64,000 nucleotides of DNA from Mediterraneibacter gnavus ATCC 29149 (GCF_008121495.1 NZ_CP043051.1:2685001-2749000); one strand, 5' to 3'. Positions 32,013 to 41,275 are shown, counted from the stretch's first letter. The notes: a model not told the origin generated them from the letters alone. Numbers and translations are program-made.

Positions 32013-33188
32013 ATGTTGATGAGTATTGCGTGTATACTGTTGCTTGGCATGATGATGGGATGGCTTTGTAAAAAAGTGCATCTTCCGGGGCTCTTAGGAA
32101 TGTTGGTGACAGGGATCGTATTGGGGCCATATGCTTTGAATCTGATCGATGCTTCCATTTTGAATATTTCGTCTGAGCTTCGAAAGATTGCATTGATCAT
32201 TATTCTGGCAAGAGCAGGGCTTTCACTGAATCTGGAAGACTTGAAAAAAGTAGGGAGACCGGCAATTCTGATGTGTTTTGTTCCGGCTTGTTTTGAAATT
32301 CTGGGGATGATTCTGCTGGCACCGAGGCTGCTTGGGGTTTCAATTTTGGATGCAGCCATTATGGGGACTGTTGTAGGAGCAGTCTCACCTGCCGTGATCG
32401 TTCCGAAAATGCTGAAGCTTATGGAAGAAAATTACGGGACGGGAAAAGGTATTCCTCAACTGATCCTTGCGGGAGCTTCTGTGGATGATGTTTTTGTAAT
32501 TGTCTTATTTACAGCGTTCACTGGTCTTGCACAGGGGGATGCGGTATCTGTAAAAAACTTTGTGAACATTCCGGTTTCCATTGCGTTGGGGATTGTTGTC
32601 GGAATGACTGTCGGATATCTGATGGCAAAGTTTTTTGAAAAGATACATATCCGGGATACGTCCAAGGTGATGATCTTTCTGTGTGTTTCGTTTATTCTGG
32701 TCACATTGGAGGATCAGCTTGCGGATGTGATCCCGTTTGCTTCATTGATCGCTGTGATGGCAGTCGGAATCACGCTTCAGAAAAAGCGGAAAAGAGTTGC
32801 AGAACGTTTGTCTTTTAAATTCAACAAACTGTGGGTTGTTTCAGAAATTATGCTGTTTGTTCTTGTGGGAGCCACAGTGAATATTAAATATGCGCTGTCG
32901 GCAGGATTTGCAGCTGTTATTTTGATTTTTGGCGTGCTTGTATTCCGGATGGTGGGAGTATTTTTCTGTCTTTTAAAAACCGGTTTAAACAGGAAGGAGC
33001 GGACATTCTGCATGATCGCATATATGCCGAAAGCAACTGTTCAGGCGGCCATTGGAGGGATTCCGCTTGCCATGGGGCTTTCCTGTGGGAATATCGTTCT
33101 GACAGTGGCAGTTGTGTCGATTCTTATTACAGCTCCTCTGGGCGCGTTTCTGATTGATTTTACTTATCAAAAATTGTTGAGCCGGTAG
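32013..33188 (+). CDS. Cation:proton antiporter, CPA family
   Basis: This 391-residue integral membrane protein has about 12 hydrophobic segments. Typical antiporter features are KKVHLPGLLGMLVTGIVLGP near the N-terminus, the helix IIILARAGLSLNLEDLKKVG, GAVSPAVIVPKML, and the paired acidic residues in LILAGASVDDVFVIVLF (about 155-158), which are the likely ion-binding aspartates. The ATG at 32013 follows GGAGA; the frame runs further back into tRNA-Met and is not coding there. The transported ion (Na+, K+) cannot be told. Its start is only 82 bases after tRNA-Met. Confidence 0.9.
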   Translation: MLMSIACILLLGMMMGWLCKKVHLPGLLGMLVTGIVLGPYALNLIDASILNISSELRKIALIIILARAGLSLNLEDLKKVGRPAILMCFVPACFEILGMILLAPRLLGVSILDAAIMGTVVGAVSPAVIVPKMLKLMEENYGTGKGIPQLILAGASVDDVFVIVLFTAFTGLAQGDAVSVKNFVNIPVSIALGIVVGMTVGYLMAKFFEKIHIRDTSKVMIFLCVSFILVTLEDQLADVIPFASLIAVMAVGITLQKKRKRVAERLSFKFNKLWVVSEIMLFVLVGATVNIKYALSAGFAAVILIFGVLVFRMVGVFFCLLKTGLNRKERTFCMIAYMPKATVQAAIGGIPLAMGLSCGNIVLTVAVVSILITAPLGAFLIDFTYQKLLSR

Positions 33189-33265
33189 GGTGTATTTTTG
33201 GCAGAAAAGCTGATATACTAGTGAAGTAAATTGAATGTCAGAAATAAGGAGAGTGTGAGATAGAG

Positions 33266-34498
33266 ATGAATTTTCAGGAAAAACAGCAGGAATATGCAAG
33301 ATTGATCGTAGAAAATGGCGCGGCCATCCAGAAAGGACAGGAACTGGTCCTGCGCTGCCCCGCAGAATGCTGGGAGTTTGGCCGGATGATCGTAAAGGCC
33401 GGATATGAGGCAGGAGCAAAAGAAGTGATCGTACACTGGGGCGATGATGAAGTTGCACGCTTAAGATACGAGTATGCACCGATGGAGGTGTTTGAAAATG
33501 TTCCGAAGTGGCGCGCAGATTCCATGAACAGCTATGCAGAAAATGGAGCGGCATTTATTGCGATCACAGCAGAGAATCCAAATGCTTTTAAAGGCGTGGA
33601 CAGGGAAAAACAGATGGCAGCTGCAAAAGCGAATGACAAGGCGATGGAGCCGTATTACAAACGGATGGTGTCAAGCCAGGTGCAGTGGGTAGTGGCAGCT
33701 GTTCCGGGAAAAGAATGGGCAAAGCAAGTGTTTCCGGAAAAAAGCGAAGCACAAGCCATGGAAAGTCTGTGGGAAGCGATCTTCTGCGCAGTAAGGATTC
33801 AGGATGGAGATGCAGTTCAGGCATGGAGAGAGCATGATGCGCTGCTTTCCGAAAAATGTGAGATTTTGAACAAGTATCAGTTTACAGAGCTGCATTATGA
33901 GAATGAGGCCGGAACGGATTTCAGAGTAGGACTTGTGAAAAACCATATCTGGGAAGGCGGTTCCGAGGAATCCGGATCGGGAGTGCGTTTTATTGCAAAT
34001 ATGCCGACAGAAGAAGTATTTACAATGCCGGATTGCAGAAAAGCAGAAGGAAAGGTCGTAAGCTCCCGGCCGCTGAGTTATCGGGGGAATCTGATCAAAG
34101 ACTTCAGTCTGACGTTCCATGAAGGAAAAGTTGTGGATTTTGATGCCGGAGAAGGATACGATGCATTAAAACAGTTGCTGGATACAGATGAAGGTTCCAA
34201 AAGTCTTGGAGAAGTAGCGCTGGTGCCGTACGCTTCTCCGATTTCTGAGATGGGAATCCTGTTCTATAATACCTTGTTTGATGAGAATGCATCCTGCCAT
34301 CTTGCATTGGGAGAGTGTTATCCGACAACCGTTCAGGATGGAGAGAAGATGAATGAAGAAGAATTGCATCAGATCGGCGGGAATCATTCCATCAATCATG
34401 TGGACTTTATGATTGGTACAAAAGACATGAAGATTACAGGAATTACAGAGGATGGAAAAGAAATTCCAGTCTTTATAGACGGCAGCTGGGCACTATAA
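33266..34498 (+). CDS. Aminopeptidase, M29 family (thermophilic/AmpS type)
   Basis: The 410-residue metallopeptidase is cytosolic. Family features are GAAIQKGQELVLRCPAECW at the start, GAKEVIVHWGDDEVARL, the metal-binding Glu in NMPTEEVFTMPDC, GYDALKQLLDTDEGSKSLGE with VALVPYASPISE, NTLFDENASCHLALG, and a C-terminal HVDFMIGTKDM. Such enzymes remove N-terminal residues with two metal ions. AAGGAG precedes the ATG. It lies between the antiporter gene and the second tRNA pair and seems a single-gene unit. Confidence 0.92.
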   Translation: MNFQEKQQEYARLIVENGAAIQKGQELVLRCPAECWEFGRMIVKAGYEAGAKEVIVHWGDDEVARLRYEYAPMEVFENVPKWRADSMNSYAENGAAFIAITAENPNAFKGVDREKQMAAAKANDKAMEPYYKRMVSSQVQWVVAAVPGKEWAKQVFPEKSEAQAMESLWEAIFCAVRIQDGDAVQAWREHDALLSEKCEILNKYQFTELHYENEAGTDFRVGLVKNHIWEGGSEESGSGVRFIANMPTEEVFTMPDCRKAEGKVVSSRPLSYRGNLIKDFSLTFHEGKVVDFDAGEGYDALKQLLDTDEGSKSLGEVALVPYASPISEMGILFYNTLFDENASCHLALGECYPTTVQDGEKMNEEELHQIGGNHSINHVDFMIGTKDMKITGITEDGKEIPVFIDGSWAL

Positions 34499-34551
34499 AT
34501 GCAGAATTTGTTGCAATAATTTGAAAAATTGCAAAAAATGTGAAAAAAGGG

Positions 34552-34580
34552 TTGACATTCCCTGGTACAGGTAGTATACT
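34552..34580 (+). promoter_or_regulatory. Promoter of the second tRNA unit
   Basis: TTGACA (34552-34557), 17 bases, TATACT (34575-34580), 37 bases before tRNA-Val. Its surrounding bases differ from those of the first unit, so the promoter is not part of the identical block. Confidence 0.88.
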
Positions 34581-34617
34581 AACAAAGTCGGTTGCGGGAA
34601 ACGCATCCGACGGATAT

Positions 34618-34690
34618 GGGGTCTTAGCTCAGCTGGGAGAGCATCTGCCTTACAAGCAGAGGGTCACAGGTTCGAGCCCTGTAGGCCCCA
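34618..34690 (+). tRNA. tRNA-Val (anticodon TAC), copy 2
   Basis: All 73 bases equal the copy at 31767-31839. Only the tRNA is shared: flanks differ, and the spacer to the following tRNA-Met is 13 bases instead of 17. Confidence 0.96.
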
Positions 34691-34703
34691 TACCATAAAA
34701 GAT

Positions 34704-34777
34704 GGCGGAATAGCTCAGTTGGCTAGAGCACACGGTTCATACCCGTGGTGTCGCTGGTTCAAATCCAGTTTCCGCTA
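34704..34777 (+). tRNA. tRNA-Met (anticodon CAT), copy 2
   Basis: All 74 bases equal the copy at 31857-31930, with the same G1-T72 pair and CAT anticodon. It is followed by a separate terminator. Confidence 0.94.
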
Positions 34778-34784
34778 CTGAAAA

Positions 34785-34813
34785 AGAAGTCCTTGAATGA
34801 GGGCTTCTTTTTT
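34785..34813 (+). terminator. Terminator after the second tRNA unit
   Basis: AGAAGTCCT (34785-34793) pairs with AGGGCTTCT (34800-34808, one G-T) with a 6-base loop and a run of six T. Confidence 0.88.
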
Positions 34814-34871
34814 GTTACAATCAGAGAATGAAAAAGAAAGCCGGAATATCCGGCTTACAAGGAGGCAGAAG

Positions 34872-35255
34872 ATGAATAAAAAGTCATGGATGGTATTGCG
34901 GATCGTGGCGGGATTGTATCTGGTATTTCTTGGGGTTCAGATTATTTCTCAGGTGACCAAGGAGCAGCCGAACAATCTGGCGCTGATGATATGTGCCGCA
35001 GTTTTGTTTATTGGAGTGGGGGTTGTATATGCAGGTGCTGCGATCAGCAGCGTATGGAAGATGAGCAGGGGAGGAGAAAAATCTCAGGAGGATGATCTTC
35101 AGATTGTGGAGAAAGAGGATTCGATGGAAACTTCACAGGAAACACGAAGAGAGATTCCGGATATTCAGTTCAAGCAGGAAATGCCGGAAAAGGAAGAAGC
35201 AAAAGAAGAAAAAGAAGCTCCGATTGATACAGAAGAACAATCGGACAGCGAATAG
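34872..35255 (+). CDS. Small two-helix membrane protein with charged tail
   Basis: The protein has 127 residues. ATG at 34872 is chosen for its AAGGAGG 9 bases upstream; the longer frame lacks a signal. Two transmembrane helices (IVAGLYLVFLGVQIISQV; ALMICAAVLFIGVGVVYAGA) form a hairpin. A long, highly charged C-terminal tail of about 60 residues (EKEEAKEEKEAP and similar) is probably disordered and cytoplasmic. I recognise no family. ispF begins 40 bases later, so they may be cotranscribed. Confidence 0.8.
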   Translation: MNKKSWMVLRIVAGLYLVFLGVQIISQVTKEQPNNLALMICAAVLFIGVGVVYAGAAISSVWKMSRGGEKSQEDDLQIVEKEDSMETSQETRREIPDIQFKQEMPEKEEAKEEKEAPIDTEEQSDSE

Positions 35256-35294
35256 AAAAGAAAAGCAGTCAGAAATAGAAAGGAGCAGATAAAT

Positions 35295-35840
35295 ATGAGA
35301 ATTGGAATGGGATATGATGTGCATAAATTAGTAGAAGGAAGAAAACTGATCCTTGGCGGTGTAGAGATTCCTTATGAAAAAGGACTGCTCGGACATTCGG
35401 ATGCGGATGTGCTGCTCCATGCGATCATGGATGCGCTTCTGGGGGCGGCTGCACTGGGGGATATCGGGAAGCATTTTCCGGATACAGATCCTGCGTATAA
35501 AGGGATTTCCAGCATCAGACTGTTGGAGCATGTTGCCGATCTCTTAGAAGAACATCAGTTTCTGATTGAAAATATTGATGCAACGATCATTGCACAGAGA
35601 CCAAAGATGCGTCCTTATATTGATACAATGCGCGAAAATATTGCAAAAGCATTAAAAATTGAGTCGGATCAGATTAATGTCAAGGCAACGACAGAAGAGG
35701 GACTTGGATTTACCGGAAGCGGAGAGGGGATTTCCTCTCAGGCAATCTGTATGCTGGAAAAAGTGATGAATTACAGCAGTGTGGATGTGACAGCGCAGAC
35801 AGGTGGATGTGCCGGCTGTCAGGGGTGCAAAAAAGCATAG
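35295..35840 (+). CDS. ispF: 2-C-methyl-D-erythritol 2,4-cyclodiphosphate synthase with Cys-rich tail
   Basis: IspF closes CDP-ME-2-phosphate to the cyclodiphosphate in the MEP pathway, as a zinc/Mg trimer. The 181 residues include the metal site [11 protein letters not shown] (Asp8, His10), [20 protein letters not shown] with zinc His42-type residue, [10 protein letters not shown], and the C-terminal active-site segment [17 protein letters not shown]. After the normal end (~158) there is an extra tail ending [12 protein letters not shown], three cysteines in CxxCxxC spacing, not part of the standard enzyme. It might bind metal. ispG of the same pathway is at 8.2 kb. Confidence 0.94.
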   Translation: MRIGMGYDVHKLVEGRKLILGGVEIPYEKGLLGHSDADVLLHAIMDALLGAAALGDIGKHFPDTDPAYKGISSIRLLEHVADLLEEHQFLIENIDATIIAQRPKMRPYIDTMRENIAKALKIESDQINVKATTEEGLGFTGSGEGISSQAICMLEKVMNYSSVDVTAQTGGCAGCQGCKKA

Positions 35841-35854
35841 ATGGGAGAACGAGG

Positions 35855-36982
35855 ATGGAACTTCGAAGACTGGAAGAACAGGAGCACCAAAAGACCCGGA
35901 AGCTGTGGGAGGAAGTGTTTTCAGACGATACCAGGGCATTTCTGGATTATTACTATTTTATCAAGACAAAAGAGAATGAAATCTGGGTGATTGAAGAAGA
36001 CGGAGAGATCCAGTCCATGCTCCAGCTGAATCCTTATCAGCTTCAGGTGGCAGAGCATCCGTTTTTATGCCGTTATATTATTGCAGTGGCCACAAGAGCA
36101 CAATACAGAAGCCGGGGTTATATGAGCAGTCTTCTGCGAAAAGCGATGCAGGAGATGTATGGGAAAAAAGAGCCGTTTACATTTTTGATGCCGGCAGCAG
36201 AGGCAATCTATACTCCATATGATTTTAGGTTTGTATACAGCCAGAGGCAGGCGGTGTTTGAAAAAAAGGCAGAGACAGAATTGATCGAAGAGGAAGATGC
36301 AACAATGTTTCAGGCAGAAGAACTGGCTGCGTTTGCAAAGGAGCGGCTCTTTGGAACGGCTCGGGTATATGCAGTGAGAGACGCGCATTACTATCAGACA
36401 CGCGTATTGGAGCAGCAGAGTGAAAACGGCGGAATCCGAATGCTGAAAAAAGACGGAAAGCTGGTGGGGATCTACTGCTATGCAAAAGAGGAAACCTGCG
36501 AAGTTTTAGAACCGCTGATCCTTCCGGGATATGAGACTGTATTTTGGGATTCCATATCCGGTTTGAGTGAGAAGCCGGTCAAAGTACTGGCGTGTCCGGA
36601 AGTGTTGGAGCCTTGTGCAAGGTCTGTGGAGAGGAAACCGATGATCATGGTACGGATTCTGCATCTTGAGACCTTGTTATCAGTGTTTACGGTCAAAGAG
36701 GGAGAAAGTCTTTCTTGTTCCTTTGCGGTCATTGATCCGATCTTGACTGGAAACAGCAGGATCTGGAAGCTGTGCAGTCAGGAAGATGGCAGGATACAGG
36801 TCACAGAGACGGAGGATTCTCAGGGAGTGCTGACAATCGGTGCGCTTACGGAACTTGTATTTGGCTATCGAAGTGCGGCGGACCTAAGAAAGGATCCGGA
36901 CGTATGTCTTGGCAGAGAGCTGGAGTGTGAGCTGGAGAAAATTTCACCGCTCTCTCCGGTATTCTTGAATGAGATTGTGTGA
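35855..36982 (+). CDS. GNAT N-acetyltransferase, Eis-like
   Basis: The protein has 375 residues. The first ~130 form a GNAT domain with the acetyl-CoA-binding stretch VATRAQYRSRGYMSSLLRKA (Q/RxxGxG/A-type). A second domain and a C-terminal sterol-carrier-like part (SCSFAVIDPILTGNSRIWKL; LTIGALTELVFGYRSAADL) match the three-part layout of Eis-type acetyltransferases. The ATG at 35855 is used because GGGAG lies 8 bases before it; upstream codons overlap ispF. It lies 14 bases after ispF, so the two are cotranscribed. The acceptor substrate is unknown. Confidence 0.85.
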   Translation: MELRRLEEQEHQKTRKLWEEVFSDDTRAFLDYYYFIKTKENEIWVIEEDGEIQSMLQLNPYQLQVAEHPFLCRYIIAVATRAQYRSRGYMSSLLRKAMQEMYGKKEPFTFLMPAAEAIYTPYDFRFVYSQRQAVFEKKAETELIEEEDATMFQAEELAAFAKERLFGTARVYAVRDAHYYQTRVLEQQSENGGIRMLKKDGKLVGIYCYAKEETCEVLEPLILPGYETVFWDSISGLSEKPVKVLACPEVLEPCARSVERKPMIMVRILHLETLLSVFTVKEGESLSCSFAVIDPILTGNSRIWKLCSQEDGRIQVTETEDSQGVLTIGALTELVFGYRSAADLRKDPDVCLGRELECELEKISPLSPVFLNEIV

Positions 36983-36988
36983 AAGAAG

Positions 36989-37017
36989 TTGACAAAACAG
37001 AAAATTTTGCATAAGAT
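36989..37017 (+). promoter_or_regulatory. Promoter of the T-box(Cys) operon
   Basis: TTGACA (36989-36994), 17 bases, TAAGAT (37012-37017). A TATAAT sits 2-7 bases further on but is too far from the -35. The transcript would start near 37024. Confidence 0.75.
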
Positions 37018-37034
37018 ATAATCTGGACTAAGAA

Positions 37035-37290
37035 ATAAAAGCAAAGGCTTAGAACGAAAAGAGTATCTGGTCATACGCTCACAGAGAGGAATTGTCACCG
37101 GCTGAAAGCAATTCCGGGAAAGCGGCCAAAGAAGTGCATTCGGGAGCTGATTCTGCGAACACACAAAGAGTGTCAGTAGCAGGGTACGTGTCGCATACGT
37201 TACGTGCAATGAGTGAAAGAACCAGATTCTTTTAATAGAGTGGAACCGCGGAAGAACTTCGTCTCTAAGTTGTAGAGATGAAGTTTTTTT
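37035..37290 (+). promoter_or_regulatory. T-box leader, cysteine specifier (TGC)
   Basis: This long leader contains the T-box sequence AGAGTGGAACCGCGG (from 37237), which pairs with the uncharged tRNA acceptor end, and a terminator ACTTCGTCTCTA/TAGAGATGAAGT (37256-37284) with a T-run. In the Stem I specifier region, GAAG-TGC-ATTCGGGAG places codon TGC (Cys) at 37135-37137. Downstream cysE-cysS make and charge cysteine, which agrees. Uncharged tRNA-Cys should switch the operon on. The 343 bases between genes hold only this element and its promoter. The 5' limit is approximate. Confidence 0.9.
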
Positions 37291-37325
37291 GTTTTAAAAT
37301 GGCAGAAAAGTCAGGAGGATGTCAT

Positions 37326-38033
37326 ATGGGAATGCTGTCTTATATCCGGGAAGAAATCCGGGTGGTGAAAGAACGTGACCCGGCGATCAAATCGAGTATG
37401 GAAGTGCTGTTATATCCCAGTTTTAAGGTGATCTTGCGATATCGGGTAGCGCATAAATTATATCTGAAAAAGCATTATTTTCTGGCCAGATGGATTTCCC
37501 AGCGTGCAGCCAGAAAAACGGGAATCGAGATCCATCCGGGCGCACAGATCGGGAAAGGGCTGTTTATTGATCACGGAAGCGGAGTGATTATCGGTGAGAC
37601 CACAGTGATCGGAGATAACGTGACTTTGTATCAGGGGGTGACTCTTGGCGGTACCGGGAAAGAGCAGGGAAAGCGGCATCCTACATTGGAGGATAATGTC
37701 ATGGTCAGTGCAGGCGCAAAGATATTGGGTTCTTTTACAATCGGAGAGAATTCAAAAATCGGAGCCGGTTCGGTTGTGCTGGAAGAGGTGCCACCGAATT
37801 GTACCGTAGTGGGAGTTCCGGGAAGAATCGTAAAGAGAGATGACAAAAAGGTGCTTCGAAGTGAAATGGATCAAATCAACCTTCCGGATCCGGTGCTCAG
37901 TGATATCAGAGAACTTCAGAAAGAGAGCAGAGAGCTTCACGATCAGCTGACGGAGATGGTACAGAAAATGAGATGTATGAAACAATGTAAAACAGAACAG
38001 ACGGGAGAGGAGAAAAAAGATGAAACTGTATAA
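37326..38033 (+). CDS. cysE: Serine O-acetyltransferase
   Basis: CysE makes O-acetylserine from serine and acetyl-CoA, the first step to cysteine. The 235-residue protein starts at ATG 37326 (AGGAGG 8 bases before). It is the short EpsC-like form: an N-terminal helical part, then the left-handed beta-helix built of hexapeptide repeats ([40 protein letters not shown]), with the catalytic His in FIDHGSG and the [15 protein letters not shown] loop. The C-terminal tail is long and charged. It overlaps cysS by 14 bases. The partner cysK is at 16.7 kb. Confidence 0.95.
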   Translation: MGMLSYIREEIRVVKERDPAIKSSMEVLLYPSFKVILRYRVAHKLYLKKHYFLARWISQRAARKTGIEIHPGAQIGKGLFIDHGSGVIIGETTVIGDNVTLYQGVTLGGTGKEQGKRHPTLEDNVMVSAGAKILGSFTIGENSKIGAGSVVLEEVPPNCTVVGVPGRIVKRDDKKVLRSEMDQINLPDPVLSDIRELQKESRELHDQLTEMVQKMRCMKQCKTEQTGEEKKDETV

Positions 38034-39426
38034 TACAATGTCAAAAACAAAGGAAGAGTTCGTTCCATTGGAAGAAGGAAAAGTAAAGATGTATGTCTGC
38101 GGACCTACTGTTTACAACTTCATCCATATCGGAAATGCAAGACCGATGATCGTGTTTGATACGGTCAGAAGATATTTTGAATATAAAGGATACGATGTGA
38201 ATTTTGTATCCAACTTTACAGACGTAGATGATAAGATCATCAAAAAAGCCAACGAGGAAGGTGTGACAGCAGAAGAGATTTCCAAACGCTATATTGAAGA
38301 GTGCAAAAAAGATATGGAAGGGATGAATGTCAAGCCTGCCACCAAAAATCCTCTGGCAACAGAAGAAATCGGCGGCATGATCGATATGATCCAGACGCTG
38401 ATCGACAAGGGCTATGCTTATGAAAAGAATGGAACAGTTTATTACCGTACCAGAAAATTTGAAGGGTATGGAAAGCTGTCACATAAAAATCTGGACGATC
38501 TGCAGTCCGGCGGACGTTCCCTTCTCGTGACGGGAGAAGATGAAAAAGAGGATTCTCTGGACTTTGTACTCTGGAAACCGAAAAAAGAGGGAGAACCTGC
38601 ATGGGAGTCACCATGGAGTGAAGGGCGTCCTGGATGGCACATCGAGTGCTCGGAAATGTCCAAAAAGTATTTGGGAGAGCAGATTGACATTCATGCCGGT
38701 GGAGAGGATTTGATCTTCCCGCATCACGAAAATGAGATTGCACAGAGTGAGGCTGCCAACGGAAAAGATTTTTCCAAATACTGGCTGCACAACGGCTTTT
38801 TGAATATTGATAACCGCAAAATGTCCAAATCTCTTGGGAACTTCTTTACTGTACGTGAGATCGGAGAAAAATATGATCTTCAGGTACTGCGTTTCTTTAT
38901 GCTGAGTGCGCACTACAGAAGTCCGCTGAACTTCAGTGCAGAATTGATGGAGGCAGCAAAGAACGGTCTGGAGCGTATCGTGACAGCAGCAGAACATTTG
39001 AAATTCCTGCTCGAAGGCGCAAAAACAGAGAATATGACAGAAAAAGAGCAGGCAAAGATTGTAAAAAGTCAGGAATTTACCCGGAAATTCGAAAAAGCCA
39101 TGGATGATGATTTCAATACAGCAGATGCAATCGCGGCAGTGTTTGACTTGGTGAAATTTATCAACACAAATACAGACGGGGAAAGCTCTAAAGAATATCT
39201 GCAAAACCTGTTGAGCCAGCTTGTCGCATTGACAGATGTACTTGGAATTATCGTAGAAAAAGAGCAGGAGATGCTGGCAGACGATATCGAGGCGCTGATT
39301 GCAGAGCGTCAGGCTGCAAGAAAAGAGAGAAATTTTGCCAGGGCAGATGAAATCCGTGACGAGCTGCTTGCAAAAGGAATCATTCTGGAAGATACAAGAG
39401 AAGGGGTAAAATGGAAAAGAGCGTAA
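38020..39426 (+). CDS. cysS: Cysteinyl-tRNA synthetase
   Basis: This class I synthetase has 468 residues, with the signature [11 protein letters not shown] (HIGH motif), a zinc site begun by [18 protein letters not shown] and [18 protein letters not shown], and the second signature [10 protein letters not shown]. The C-terminal helical domain ends [19 protein letters not shown]-like. It overlaps cysE upstream and mrnC downstream, so translation is coupled. The whole group is under the T-box(Cys) leader, a feedback loop in which low charged tRNA-Cys raises both cysteine synthesis and charging capacity. Confidence 0.97.
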   Translation: MKLYNTMSKTKEEFVPLEEGKVKMYVCGPTVYNFIHIGNARPMIVFDTVRRYFEYKGYDVNFVSNFTDVDDKIIKKANEEGVTAEEISKRYIEECKKDMEGMNVKPATKNPLATEEIGGMIDMIQTLIDKGYAYEKNGTVYYRTRKFEGYGKLSHKNLDDLQSGGRSLLVTGEDEKEDSLDFVLWKPKKEGEPAWESPWSEGRPGWHIECSEMSKKYLGEQIDIHAGGEDLIFPHHENEIAQSEAANGKDFSKYWLHNGFLNIDNRKMSKSLGNFFTVREIGEKYDLQVLRFFMLSAHYRSPLNFSAELMEAAKNGLERIVTAAEHLKFLLEGAKTENMTEKEQAKIVKSQEFTRKFEKAMDDDFNTADAIAAVFDLVKFINTNTDGESSKEYLQNLLSQLVALTDVLGIIVEKEQEMLADDIEALIAERQAARKERNFARADEIRDELLAKGIILEDTREGVKWKRA

Positions 39427-39878
39427 ATTTTGAATTCAGAGATCTGATGGAAGAGATGCTGCAGTTTGATCCGGTGGATGTATCCGCATATTCTCCGCTT
39501 GTGCTGGCTTATATTGGAGATTGTGTATATGATCTGATCATCAAGAGCATGGTGATTAATCAGGGAAACCGTCAGGTTCAGAAGCTTCACAGAGAGACCA
39601 GCGGGTATGTGCAGGCATCTGCGCAGTCATTTATGATGCGTGCCATGCAGGAACATCTGACAGAAGAAGAACATGCTGTCTATAAAAGAGGGCGGAATGC
39701 AAAATCCATATCCCCTGCTAAAAACCAGTCTATTACAGATTATCGAAGAGCAACGGGATTTGAGGCACTGGTCGGATATTTGTATTTGAAAAAGCAATAT
39801 GAGAGGTTACTGACGCTTATAAAAATCGGACTGGAAAGTCTGAAAGAAAATCAGGGAGAAGAAGATGCAGGAAAATAG
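39411..39878 (+). CDS. mrnC: Mini-ribonuclease III
   Basis: MrnC is a stand-alone RNase III catalytic domain without a dsRNA-binding domain; in Bacillus it matures 23S rRNA. The 155 residues include the active-site segment [15 protein letters not shown] with acidic metal ligands and the second acidic site in [16 protein letters not shown]. Its ATG lies within the last codons of cysS, and its end overlaps rlmB by 14 bases. The order cysS-mrnC-rlmB matches Bacillus. Confidence 0.93.
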   Translation: MEKSVNFEFRDLMEEMLQFDPVDVSAYSPLVLAYIGDCVYDLIIKSMVINQGNRQVQKLHRETSGYVQASAQSFMMRAMQEHLTEEEHAVYKRGRNAKSISPAKNQSITDYRRATGFEALVGYLYLKKQYERLLTLIKIGLESLKENQGEEDAGK

Positions 39879-40632
39879 GAAAGAATTTGATAATACAGAG
39901 CATACCCTTGTGATTGAGGGGAGAAATGCAGTGCTCGAAGCGTTTCGTTCGGGAAAGCCGATCGATAAAGTATTTGTGCTGGACGGATGTCAGGACGGAC
40001 CGGTGCGCACCATTGTAAGAGAAGCGAAAAAGCATGATACGATCATCAATTTTGTGGGAAAAGAGCGACTTTCACAGATTTCCGTGACCGGAAAGCATCA
40101 GGGTGTAATCGCATATGCGGCTGCCTATGAATATTCGGAAGTGGAGGATATGTTAAAACTGGCAGAAGAACGAGGGGAAGATCCGTTTTTGATTCTGCTT
40201 GATAATATCGAAGATCCTCACAATCTGGGTGCGATCATTCGAACTGCAAATCTGGCAGGGGCACACGGCGTGATCATTCCGAAGAGAAGAGCAGTGGGAC
40301 TGACTGCGACCGTGGCAAAAACTTCTGCAGGAGCCTTAAACTATACTCCGGTCGCAAAAGTCACAAACCTGGCAAAGACAATGGAAGAATTGAAAGAAAA
40401 AGGGCTCTGGTTCGTGTGTGCGGATATGGGCGGAGAATCCATGTATCGTTTGAACCTGAAAGGACCGATTGGTCTGGTGATCGGAAATGAAGGGGAAGGC
40501 GTGGGACGTCTGGTGAAAGAAAAATGTGACTTTGTTGCCAGCATTCCGATGAAAGGTGAGATTGATTCTCTGAATGCATCGGTTGCGGCAGGAGTACTTG
40601 CTTACGAGATTGTACGTCAGAGAACGATGTAA
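39865..40632 (+). CDS. rlmB: 23S rRNA (guanosine-2'-O)-methyltransferase, RlmB/TrmH family
   Basis: This SPOUT-class methyltransferase has 255 residues. An N-terminal L30e-like RNA-binding domain (VIEGRNAVLEAFRSGKPIDK) precedes the SpoU motifs: LLDNIEDPHNLGAIIRTANL, GLVIGNEGEGVGR and IPMKGEIDSLNASVAAGVLA, which form the knot and SAM site. It uses an AGGGAGAAG ribosome-binding site inside mrnC. The position between mrnC and sigH supports RlmB (G2251) rather than another TrmH paralog. Confidence 0.93.
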   Translation: MQENRKEFDNTEHTLVIEGRNAVLEAFRSGKPIDKVFVLDGCQDGPVRTIVREAKKHDTIINFVGKERLSQISVTGKHQGVIAYAAAYEYSEVEDMLKLAEERGEDPFLILLDNIEDPHNLGAIIRTANLAGAHGVIIPKRRAVGLTATVAKTSAGALNYTPVAKVTNLAKTMEELKEKGLWFVCADMGGESMYRLNLKGPIGLVIGNEGEGVGRLVKEKCDFVASIPMKGEIDSLNASVAAGVLAYEIVRQRTM

Positions 40633-40639
40633 GGATAAA

Positions 40640-41275
40640 ATGGAGGAAATGATGCAGAGAAACCGGTATGAAATGCTGACAGATGAAAATTTGATCGAAG
40701 AGCTGCGCGGCGGGGACTCTGCGATCACAGATTTTATCATGAATAAATACAAGCCCATGGTTCGAAAGAAAGCAAGAGCCATGTTTCTTCTCGGCGGAGA
40801 GAATGAAGATCTCATCCAGGAAGGGATGATCGGGCTTTTTAAAGCAATCCGTGATTATGAGACCAGGCAGGGAACATCCTTTGCAAGCTTTGCCGAACTG
40901 TGTGTCTCAAGGCAGATGTACAGTGCGATCGAGGCATCTCAGAGAAAGAAGCACCTTCCGCTGAATTCGTATGTTTCATTGTACGAAGAATCCGTGGAGG
41001 AAGGAAAGAAGGTTCCTCTGATCGATACCATTGAACCACAGGAGGAAAATAATCCGGAAGCATTGTATTTTGGAAAAGAGTTTACCGAGATTTTTTCAGA
41101 ACGGCTGAAGGAGAATTTAAGTACGCTGGAGAATCATGTGCTGGAATTGCACCTGATGGGAACGGATTACAGGAAAATCGCAGAGCTTCTCGGAAAAAGC
41201 CCTAAGGCGGTGGATAATGCTCTGCAGAGGATTAAGAGCAAGGCACAGAAATTGCTGAAAAATGAATTGAGATAA
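40640..41275 (+). CDS. sigH: RNA polymerase sigma factor SigH (Spo0H type)
   Basis: SigH is the stationary-phase/early sporulation sigma factor. The product has about 211 residues, with region 2 (DEDLIQEGM-type ENEDLIQEGMIGLFKAIRDY, RQMYSAIEASQRKKHLP) and region 4 (LHLMGTDYRKIAELLGKSPK, then AVDNALQRIKSKAQKLL). ATG at 40640 has AAGGA before it, but the ATG at 40652 after GGAGG is equally possible. It closes the cysE-cysS-mrnC-rlmB-sigH block; yacP, present between rlmB and sigH in Bacillus, is absent. No clear terminator follows before the tRNA-Thr promoter. Confidence 0.92.
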   Translation: MEEMMQRNRYEMLTDENLIEELRGGDSAITDFIMNKYKPMVRKKARAMFLLGGENEDLIQEGMIGLFKAIRDYETRQGTSFASFAELCVSRQMYSAIEASQRKKHLPLNSYVSLYEESVEEGKKVPLIDTIEPQEENNPEALYFGKEFTEIFSERLKENLSTLENHVLELHLMGTDYRKIAELLGKSPKAVDNALQRIKSKAQKLLKNELR

